From a virus, in the IMG/VR virus record IMGVR_UViG_3300042485_000700, positions 1-20,231 of that record: 20,231 nucleotides of DNA, one strand, 5' to 3'. The position numbers and the translations under genes were made by a program. Positions 14,447-20,231 of the stretch are shown in pieces; the stretch's first letter is position 1; every line of letters starts with the position of its first letter. Under the pieces are notes generated by a model. It did not search any database and was not told the DNA's origin. It worked only from the letters and a program-made list of their open reading frames with translations.

Positions 14447-15496
14447 TTACGAGGTGAAGGTGTGAACGCCGATCTTGGCGAAGTCGGCAGAGTTGAAGCG
14501 AGAGGCCTTCAGACCGAAGATGCAGCCCGCTTCGACACCAAGCTGGTTGCCGTAGTCGAACAGTTCTTCGTTCCAGTCCCAGCCGCCATACGACATGCCG
14601 CCACCAAAGCCGATGACAGCCGCCTGAGCGCCGCAGAGAACCGCGCGACGCACGTCCGTATCCGCCGCACCCGTGGACGAGTTCACGCCGTTGGTGATGC
14701 GGGTCGATTCATGCAGGATCACGCCGTTGTATTCACCCAGCGCACCCGTAAAGATCGGGTTGTCGCGCGAACCGTCGCCGGTCGTCGCTGCCTTCTGGAT
14801 GTCCAGCCACTGACCAGACGCCGTGTTCGTGCGAAGCTGCGTCACCTGATTGGTGTGCAGGAACATCACGTACTTGTCCTTGCCGCCGATCTTCAGCGGA
14901 CGCAGGACCGGAGTGGCCAGCTTGGCGCGGGCAACAGCCGTGTCGATCAGTTGCAGGGTGAACTCATCGCCGGTGGTCAGCGATTCATCGTTGGCACGCG
15001 CATTCGGGCGGACGACGTTGGTCGGGGCCAGAACAGCGTTATTGCCGGTGAAGCGCAGATCGGTCGCCGGGGTGTAACCGCACAGTTGATTGAAGAAGGC
15101 GGTGTCCATGCGGCCAGCCCACCAATCAACCAGACCATCCTTGGCTTCCTCGCGAATCGACCAGGGAATGCGCTGCTCGGTCATCTTGCCAGCCGAACGA
15201 ACGGCGTGGCGAAGCTGATCGATCAGCAGATTGTCGGTGTAGGTGGTCAGACGCTCTTCGTTGCCCTCAAGGGTGCCGTCGCCGAGGACACCATCGCCTG
15301 CAAGCTGCATACGCAGCGTCATGGTCAGGCGGTCACCGGCAGACTTCTTGAAGTCGGTCTTTTCTTGCACCAGCGAGCTTGCGCTTTCGCCGATGAAATA
15401 CTGGATTTGAGTCGCCTTCAGAGCTTCGCGGGCGAGGGTTTTCGACCACAGCTTTTGAGTTTCGGGCGCGTTAACGCCATAGGAAGTAAGGGCCAT
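14447..15496 (-). CDS. Major capsid protein, N4-gp56 family
   Basis: The 349-residue protein matches the N4-gp56 major capsid family (TIGR04387) as I know it. It opens with ETQKLWSKTLAREALKATQI, then the typical FKKSAGDRLTMTLRMQL and GDGTLEGNEERLTTYTDNLL around 50-85. Near the middle come WWAGRMDTAFFNQLCG and KYVMFLHTNQVTQLR, and near the end GWDWNEELFDYGNQLGVEAG, all consistent with an HK97-type fold of about this length. GGAG stands eight bases before the ATG, and a 110-base leader separates it from the scaffold gene, fitting high expression. It follows a portal and scaffold gene, the expected head-gene order. Confidence 0.9.
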   Translation of the reverse strand: MALTSYGVNAPETQKLWSKTLAREALKATQIQYFIGESASSLVQEKTDFKKSAGDRLTMTLRMQLAGDGVLGDGTLEGNEERLTTYTDNLLIDQLRHAVRSAGKMTEQRIPWSIREEAKDGLVDWWAGRMDTAFFNQLCGYTPATDLRFTGNNAVLAPTNVVRPNARANDESLTTGDEFTLQLIDTAVARAKLATPVLRPLKIGGKDKYVMFLHTNQVTQLRTNTASGQWLDIQKAATTGDGSRDNPIFTGALGEYNGVILHESTRITNGVNSSTGAADTDVRRAVLCGAQAAVIGFGGGMSYGGWDWNEELFDYGNQLGVEAGCIFGLKASRFNSADFAKIGVHTFTS

Positions 15497-15606
15497 TCGG
15501 GGCTCTCCATAGGATATGGGGAAATGCTGTTGCGCATCCCGTCCCGTGGGAGCCTCCGAACGGCTTCAAACCCGCCGTGGGTCCGATCCTTACCGGGGAT
15601 CAGGCG
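15497..15606. other. 110-bp leader before the major capsid gene
   Basis: This gap holds the capsid Shine-Dalgarno (GGAG, eight bases before the ATG). Two related CCCACGGnnGGG-like stretches also occur. Short hairpins such as GATCC...GGATC are possible just after the scaffold stop. I see no convincing promoter. It may set the high level of capsid translation or hold an RNA processing site, but that is speculation. Confidence 0.4.
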
Positions 15607-16500
15607 TTAGTGCCTCCAGCCAGCCGATCCGCCCATCGCTTGACGCTTGAGCTTCTCTCTCGCCTGATCAAAGGCCGCGCCTTCCAGCTTCATCACCGCT
15701 TCGACCGACAGTTCCCCGTCACCCGACTTGGAACCGACAGCCGAAAGCGACTTGGCAGCTTTCTGGCCTCGTTCGATAGCTTGCAGCGGATTGGGCTTGT
15801 TGTCAACCGGCTTCGGCTGTTCCTTGGAAGTTTCGCCCCCGAAACCCCGCTTCTTTGCAAGATTATACACCACCTCTGCCGGGTCTTTGCCTGCCTTCAT
15901 GGTGCGAAGGGCGAGGCCAACGAGGTCATTCGTCAGCGTGGTCATAAGCTCATCACCGGAATAACCCATCTCCTCCAGTTCCTGTTGGCGAGACTGGCGG
16001 AAGTGAGCGGCGGCGGCGTCATAGTCCGGGTTGTCCGCGCGGAAATCGGCTTCATAGGACTGGAGCTGCGTATTCAGCGTCTGGAACTGGCGCTGCTGCT
16101 CCGTCTGCTGCTGGCCCTCTTGCTGCTGTTTGGCCATGCGTTCGGCCAGCTTCCGCATTGCCTCGATATTGGCTAGTGGGTCTTGATCCACGGCAGGAAG
16201 CGACGCAAAGTCGATATCATCCGAAGGCGTGTTCTTGCTTTCAAGCGCCGCCAGACGGGTCTCCAAAGCCGCAGCACGGGCCTCAGCGTCCCGACGCTTC
16301 TGACGTTCCGCTCTCGCCATCCCATCCTTGTCGCGGGCGAGTTTCTCCAGCCGTTCGCGCTCTGGATCAGATTGGGAAGGCTCCCCGACCTGCTCAACCT
16401 CGTCCTCGATAGGCGCGGATTGCTCAATGCGGGCGGCTTCGCGTTCGGCTTCAAACGCAGCGTCGTCGCTTTCGGCAGTCTCGATTTGCACGTCAGACAT
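15607..16500 (-). CDS. Scaffolding protein candidate
   Basis: The 297-residue protein is highly charged and helical: a Glu/Asp/Ala-rich N-terminus (EREAARIEQSAPIEDEVEQV), then a coiled-coil-like region (about 50-90, and a Gln-rich stretch AERMAKQQQEGQQQTEQQ near 120-140). A short basic C-terminus (DQAREKLKRQAMGGSAGWRH) is typical of the coat-binding end of scaffolds. It lies between portal and capsid genes and overlaps the portal stop by eight bases. Together these point to the internal assembly scaffold removed before packaging. No protease domain is visible. The call rests on composition and position rather than a sequence family. Confidence 0.75.
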   Translation of the reverse strand: MSDVQIETAESDDAAFEAEREAARIEQSAPIEDEVEQVGEPSQSDPERERLEKLARDKDGMARAERQKRRDAEARAAALETRLAALESKNTPSDDIDFASLPAVDQDPLANIEAMRKLAERMAKQQQEGQQQTEQQRQFQTLNTQLQSYEADFRADNPDYDAAAAHFRQSRQQELEEMGYSGDELMTTLTNDLVGLALRTMKAGKDPAEVVYNLAKKRGFGGETSKEQPKPVDNKPNPLQAIERGQKAAKSLSAVGSKSGDGELSVEAVMKLEGAAFDQAREKLKRQAMGGSAGWRH

Positions 16501-18388
16501 TCACGGCTCCGGTATTGACGAGCGCCTGTTGCGCCGCCTGATTGAACATGGTCTCGGTCAAGTCTCGCGCGGCTTCCATTTCAGTCTTCTGTGCATCGGC
16601 CCGCGCGCGTTGGGCCTCTGCCGTGGTCTTTTCAACCTCAGCCACCGCGCCAGCCTGCTCAAGCTGCATGGCTTGTTGGGCGATCTGCTGCTGCGCCGGA
16701 TCAGGCGGGGCAACCAGCATCCCGGCGATTTTCTCCGCGACATTGGCAGGCAAGGGCGAGTAACGAACCAACTCAGCCAGCATTTCAGGCGAGGCATCCT
16801 TAAGCAGCCCCTGGAACTGAGTGAGGATAGCGAAGGTGCGCTCCTTCTGGTTCGGAGACGACGGGCTTTCGTCCACGATCACGTCGTATTTCATGACGTC
16901 ATCATTATAGGCCATCGGGACATATCTCGCTTCCCCGTCATCCCCGACGATACGAACCAGCGTGCCTTCGGGAAGGTAGAGCTTCATCAGCGTCAGAAGG
17001 AGCCGCCCTTGCATTTTGCGATAGCGGCGGACTGAGTTGAAGAAGGACGACAGAATCCCGTAAGCCGCCTGCTTGCGTTGATGCTCCAGCACCCCCGCTT
17101 GCTGACGATCCGCCATGCCAAGGATTTCCTTGTTGATCCCCGTGGCGTCCTGAATGCCATTGATTGCCGTTTCCAGAATGAGCGGCAGGGCAGGCGGGAC
17201 ATTGCTCGTTGGCTTGGCGGTGAAGCGAGGGCCGTTCGGACCAGAAAGCGTCCCGTCCTCAACCCATGTGAGCTTGTCGGCCTGCGCCCATGAATCCTCG
17301 AAGTCGCGCACGTCCTCAACCGCGCCCTTTTCCATCATGATGCCGCCCTTGGACGTATCGCGATAGTGGTTGATAGCCGCTGAATAGGCCGTATTGGCGA
17401 AGCGTTGCGGGTCCATCATCGGACGGACCAGACCATACCAGGTATTCTTGTTCCTATCCCGCTTGCCGGTGATAGCCTTGTAGGTGAAGTCCTCGCATTC
17501 CAGCTTTTCAACGTCATACATGCGCCCGCCAGCCTTGAAGGCACGGTAATAGACGCGGCGCTTCTGACGAACGACCGTCACGCCAAACTGGATTAGTTCC
17601 TCATAGGCTTCTTCCGGAACCTCAATCGTCTGACCCTCAATGGAGGCGCGCAGGATCGGCTCCTCATCGAACCATTGATATTCCCTGACGATAACCTCGT
17701 CTTCCGCCTCCTCAACCTCGCCGTTCTTGTATCGAACTTGCGGGTCAACGATGGTCGGTTGGCGAGCATCGGCACCATCCACGCCGTCGAAGTCCTCAAT
17801 GTTCGGGAAGGCGTGTTCCGCCTCCTCCCGGCTCATCTTGATCTCGCGGCGCAGATAACGTGCATCGGCGAAGTTTGACTTGCGAGACGACGGGTCAACC
17901 GTCATTTCCATTGGGTCAACGCGGTCAATGACGATCTTGCCGTCCAGTTCTTCGGAATAGTCCGGCCTCGATTCCGTCCAGCCGACTCCGCAGATCAGGC
18001 AATCGCGGAATGCGTCGCTTTCCTCGTCCTCCGCATCGCAGGATTGACGGACATACTGCGCGCCCTGGGATAGAACATCGGTCGCTCCGGTATCATCCAC
18101 CGTGCGAGGCAGATAGGTGACTTCCTGCCTGCCCATGATCTCCGCGCCGGTCACCGCGTCAATCGTGGTCTCGATGCGGTTGACGGTCGCCATGATGCGT
18201 CCGTCTTCCTCAAATTGCGCTTTCTCATCCACCGACCACTGACGACCGGCCACGAAATCATAGCAGACGCGGGCTTCCGTCCGCCACGTTGACCAATGTC
18301 CGTCTAGCAGCTTGTCCCAATGATCTGTCTTGGACAGAAGCTCATCATCGGGCGTATCGAAGCGAGGGCCGTCAGGCTTGGTGTCCAT
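16493..18388 (-). CDS. Portal protein, P22 gp1-like
   Basis: The 631-residue protein forms the dodecameric ring through which DNA is packaged and ejected. Recognisable features are EARVCYDFVAGRQWS (about 37-51), TVNRIETTIDAVTGAEIMGR (68-87), CGVGWTESRPDYSEELDG, DRVDPMEMTVDPSSRKSNFA and the NKNTWYGLVRPMMDPQRFAN segment. All are typical of P22-type portals (PF16510). The C-terminus (about 560-631) is a Gln/Ala/Glu-rich helix (AEVEKTTAEAQRARADAQK), likely the barrel or coiled-coil end. The length is somewhat shorter than P22 gp1 (725 residues). The ATG overlaps the previous stop by one base (TAATG). Confidence 0.88.
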   Translation of the reverse strand: MDTKPDGPRFDTPDDELLSKTDHWDKLLDGHWSTWRTEARVCYDFVAGRQWSVDEKAQFEEDGRIMATVNRIETTIDAVTGAEIMGRQEVTYLPRTVDDTGATDVLSQGAQYVRQSCDAEDEESDAFRDCLICGVGWTESRPDYSEELDGKIVIDRVDPMEMTVDPSSRKSNFADARYLRREIKMSREEAEHAFPNIEDFDGVDGADARQPTIVDPQVRYKNGEVEEAEDEVIVREYQWFDEEPILRASIEGQTIEVPEEAYEELIQFGVTVVRQKRRVYYRAFKAGGRMYDVEKLECEDFTYKAITGKRDRNKNTWYGLVRPMMDPQRFANTAYSAAINHYRDTSKGGIMMEKGAVEDVRDFEDSWAQADKLTWVEDGTLSGPNGPRFTAKPTSNVPPALPLILETAINGIQDATGINKEILGMADRQQAGVLEHQRKQAAYGILSSFFNSVRRYRKMQGRLLLTLMKLYLPEGTLVRIVGDDGEARYVPMAYNDDVMKYDVIVDESPSSPNQKERTFAILTQFQGLLKDASPEMLAELVRYSPLPANVAEKIAGMLVAPPDPAQQQIAQQAMQLEQAGAVAEVEKTTAEAQRARADAQKTEMEAARDLTETMFNQAAQQALVNTGAVNV

Positions 18389-18630
18389 TATGCGTCTTGC
18401 TCCGGCGTCACAATAATCGTTTCGTCGGCATCAACCCACGAAAAAACATCGGTCAGGCCCTCGTCGAAAAGGTAGTCCCGGATTTCGTTTAGGGGGGTCT
18501 TTGTCTCGTCAATGGACCACGTGACTTGATTTCTGTCGCCCCAAGGCGTTTCAAGGCGATTGCATCGGCGCAAGCCGTCCACAAGAGAGGCAAACTCTTG
18601 CGACGGCGAAAAGCACACCAAGATAGCCAT
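18388..18630 (-). CDS. Small hypothetical protein upstream of the portal
   Basis: The 80-residue product begins MAILVCFSPSQEFASLVDGL and ends FSWVDADETIIVTPEQDA. It is acidic, with no signal peptide, membrane segment or known motif. TAATG overlaps join it to the genes on both sides, which supports translation. I do not recognise it; it may be a host-takeover or packaging accessory protein carried in the late operon. Confidence 0.65.
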   Translation of the reverse strand: MAILVCFSPSQEFASLVDGLRRCNRLETPWGDRNQVTWSIDETKTPLNEIRDYLFDEGLTDVFSWVDADETIIVTPEQDA

Positions 18631-18872
18631 TAGGCAGGCTCCCAGCCGGGCAGAACGGTAGAAACGCCGTCGCTGTCAACGGCGCTAGGCAGAGGGAAAC
18701 GACCAGCGCGGTGAGGTCCATTAGACCCGGCAAGATCAATACGCACCCCAATGGAGTGGCCCGCGTCAAGCTCTACACACATGGCGCTCAAACCAATGTC
18801 TCTTAGCGCGCGCTCAACCGCAGCCGCGATGTATTGCGCTTTGCGAAAGTTTTCAGCGGACATCGAACCCAT
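18630..18872 (-). CDS. Small hypothetical protein
   Basis: I choose ATG at 18872, which overlaps the upstream stop as TGATG and has GGGAGG seven bases before it; a TTG one codon upstream is less likely. The product has 80 residues, with a helical start (SAENFRKAQYIAAAVERALR) followed by a likely beta stretch (CVELDAGHSIGVRIDLAG) and a flexible end. No family is recognised. Tight coupling on both sides makes it a real gene of unknown role. Confidence 0.65.
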   Translation of the reverse strand: MGSMSAENFRKAQYIAAAVERALRDIGLSAMCVELDAGHSIGVRIDLAGSNGPHRAGRFPLPSAVDSDGVSTVLPGWEPA

Positions 18873-19348
18873 CAAACCGCCTCCCGATCCACGGCTTCAA
18901 TCGCCTCAATGGCGCGTTCCTTGGTGAACTGCGACGTAAGGATCAGGCGGCTGGCCTCCACGATTCCCCGCTTGGCATGAACCAGCATATGCGTATGACC
19001 CTTCACGATCTCATAGCGCAGGGTCCAGAGGCGACCAAACGGATCAGAGCGCTTGATCTCGTCCTGTGACTGGTAAGCCGACACAAGGTCAGCAAGCCAT
19101 GCTTCTTTCTGGACTTCGGTTAGGGCGGGAACGGGACGAAACTCTTCAGCCGTCGCCTTGTCCTCAAAAGCAGACGCAATCTCGGCCTCTACGTCCTCCA
19201 CTTTGATGACAAGCGGCGGATCATTCGGGATGATGACCGGATCGTCCTCATAATCCGCCGAGACGTGGACATGCTCGTCCGACACGGGGCGAATGGGCGA
19301 ATCCACCTTGATCTTCGGCGGGCGGCCACGGCGCTTAGGTTCGGTCAT
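18872..19348 (-). CDS. AT-hook-containing hypothetical protein
   Basis: ATG at 19348 gives 158 residues beginning MTEPKRRGRPPKIKVDSPIR; a TTG two codons earlier is possible but less likely. The RRGRPPK stretch (6-12) is an AT-hook-like DNA minor-groove motif. An acidic middle and a helical C-terminal half follow (LTEVQKEAWLADLVSAYQSQ, then ERAIEAIEAVDREAV). Coming directly after the large terminase, it could assist packaging or bind DNA, but it is not a recognised small terminase, and the true small terminase would lie upstream outside the window. Its stop overlaps the next start as TGATG. Confidence 0.7.
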   Translation of the reverse strand: MTEPKRRGRPPKIKVDSPIRPVSDEHVHVSADYEDDPVIIPNDPPLVIKVEDVEAEIASAFEDKATAEEFRPVPALTEVQKEAWLADLVSAYQSQDEIKRSDPFGRLWTLRYEIVKGHTHMLVHAKRGIVEASRLILTSQFTKERAIEAIEAVDREAV

Positions 19349-19472
19349 TTGCAATCTCGCTCAGATTCTTCATGAGGGCGGGCAGAACCAAGCCATGCCA
19401 CCAGCCGATGGCAATAAGATCGTTGACGCTACGCGGCCCAGGCACTGCGCTTGACGGGCTTACGCTTTCCAT
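19335..19472 (-). CDS. Possible 45-residue membrane peptide overlapping the terminase end
   Basis: An ATG at 19472, in a different frame from the terminase, has AAGGA seven bases upstream, one of the best ribosome sites in the window. The frame runs 45 codons to TAA at 19337-19335, overlapping the terminase end by 44 bases and the next gene start by 14. It would fill the otherwise unexplained gap of about 80 bases. The peptide has a hydrophobic core, DLIAIGWWHGLVLPALMKNL (18-37), which could span or lie on a membrane. I know no homologue. It may be a real small gene or a lucky open frame; the ribosome site is the main support. Confidence 0.4.
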   Translation of the reverse strand: MESVSPSSAVPGPRSVNDLIAIGWWHGLVLPALMKNLSEIANDRT

Positions 19473-20231
19473 ATCGTCTTCCTTCATCATCCTTCGCGTC
19501 CTTTACTGGCGCAGCAAATGTTAGCGCCACAGCATCCCAGCCATCGGGCGAACGAAAGCCCCTTCGTCTGATAGCATCTTTTTCCTCGATAAGTAACCGC
19601 TGCTGCATATCGTGGCGGTAACCGGGCGCACAAGCATCCGCATGAAGCGCGTCATCGTCTGGAATGTCAGCGCCGCCCTCTTCCTCTAGCCAAGCCTTGG
19701 AGCGCGCCCACATCTCGGCTCGCCTGTTCTTTGGCCCAGGTATCGTGGTCCCGTCTTTAGCAATCTCAGGCGGATCAGTCGGAGAGCCGCCAAAGTTTAC
19801 AGCCTCGACAGCCTTGGCGAAGACGCCGCCAAAGTCTCGCACAATGTCATAAACACCAGCGCCAAGCCCACCGACATCAATGAACGCCTTGACCGGCTCG
19901 TCCTTTTCTATGACCGACCGGACCCAGTTCGCACCCTGCACAACGTCTAGCTTGTGGCGCCGCTCGACCTTCAGAACCTTTCGACCCCGACGCCATGCAA
20001 TCGCAAAGCTGTCGTCTCCGTATCGCGCCGGATCAACACCAATCACAAGCGGCCCGGCAGGCTCGATCTCTGACTTCCTCGCCGCTAGGACTGAAGCCGT
20101 GTTGATGAACGAGTCGTGACCCGTCATCTGGAACGCCTCTTGCGCCGTCGCAGGGTATTCCTGCTTGAACAGCGAGGCGTCCTTTAGCTCGGCAATCTTC
20201 GCACGACGCCAGACCATCTGTTCAAGGTCCA
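19429..20231 (-). CDS. Terminase large subunit, C-terminal part (5' end outside window)
   Basis: The frame is open to the right edge, so this is the C-terminal portion of the DNA-packaging motor, mainly the nuclease domain. From the edge it reads through QMVWRRAKIAELKDASLFKQ and EYPATAQEAFQ, a segment common between the ATPase and nuclease domains of large terminases. The RNase H-like nuclease residues then follow: VIGVDPARYGDDS with the first Asp, AFIDVGGLGAG with the second, and SPDGWDAVALTFA with the last. These cut concatemeric DNA while the missing N-terminal ATPase drives packaging into the capsid through the portal. The gene ends in a basic tail (RRYGKRKPVKRSAWAA). Confidence 0.92.
   Translation of the reverse strand, partial: DLEQMVWRRAKIAELKDASLFKQEYPATAQEAFQMTGHDSFINTASVLAARKSEIEPAGPLVIGVDPARYGDDSFAIAWRRGRKVLKVERRHKLDVVQGANWVRSVIEKDEPVKAFIDVGGLGAGVYDIVRDFGGVFAKAVEAVNFGGSPTDPPEIAKDGTTIPGPKNRRAEMWARSKAWLEEEGGADIPDDDALHADACAPGYRHDMQQRLLIEEKDAIRRRGFRSPDGWDAVALTFAAPVKDAKDDEGRRYGKRKPVKRSAWAA

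Noticed and set aside
13670-15610. Very long plus-strand open frame (646 codons) opposite the capsid, decoration and adaptor genes
   Set aside because: It spans three well-supported minus-strand genes, has an Arg/Gly/Val-rich sequence with no recognisable motif, and fits an antisense shadow of GC-rich coding DNA.

Overview
This window is about 20 kb from the late (virion and lysis) region of a tailed double-stranded DNA bacteriophage with podovirus-type tail parts. It could be a free phage, a prophage or a metagenomic contig; no integrase, repressor, replication gene or tRNA is visible, so lifestyle cannot be decided. The DNA is GC-rich (around 60% by eye). Several protein families look like those of phages of GC-rich Alphaproteobacteria (Caulobacter/Brevundimonas/rhizobial type). 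That host guess is inference, not proof.

Nearly all genes lie on the minus strand and read right to left as one tightly packed late operon, with many ATGA, TAATG, TGATG or GTGA stop/start overlaps. Order from the right end: large terminase C-terminal part (runs off the window); a possible 45-residue ORF overlapping its end; three small unknown proteins; a P22-type portal; a scaffold-like protein; an N4-gp56-type major capsid protein; a small beta-rich decoration candidate; a gp4-type head-tail adaptor; a small tail-associated protein. Next come a tail-fibre-like protein, a glycine-rich tail-tip protein, a 57-residue protein, a P22 gp10-type tail hub protein carrying an inserted domain, a GNAT-like small protein, and three large putative DNA-ejection (internal virion) proteins. 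After these come a beta-rich structural candidate, a lectin-like receptor-binding protein and the lysis block: a secreted protein with an HExxHxxGWxxxH zinc motif, a coiled-coil protein, a multi-pass membrane protein, an XhlA-like holin candidate, a GH108 endolysin and the start of a DUF1353-like gene at the left edge.

Two plus-strand genes break the pattern. One is an HNH endonuclease with a C-terminal helix-turn-helix, inserted between two tail genes. It has its own TTGACA promoter-like sequence, a probable leaderless start, and an inverted repeat over the -10 box. The other is a 96-residue membrane-protein ORF antisense to the proline-rich tail of the largest ejection protein; base composition by codon position favours the plus strand there.

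I see no wholly new multi-gene defence or mobile system. The points most worth a second look are the antisense HNH unit and its regulation, the antisense membrane ORF, the zinc-motif secreted protein in the lysis block, and the small overlapping ORFs.
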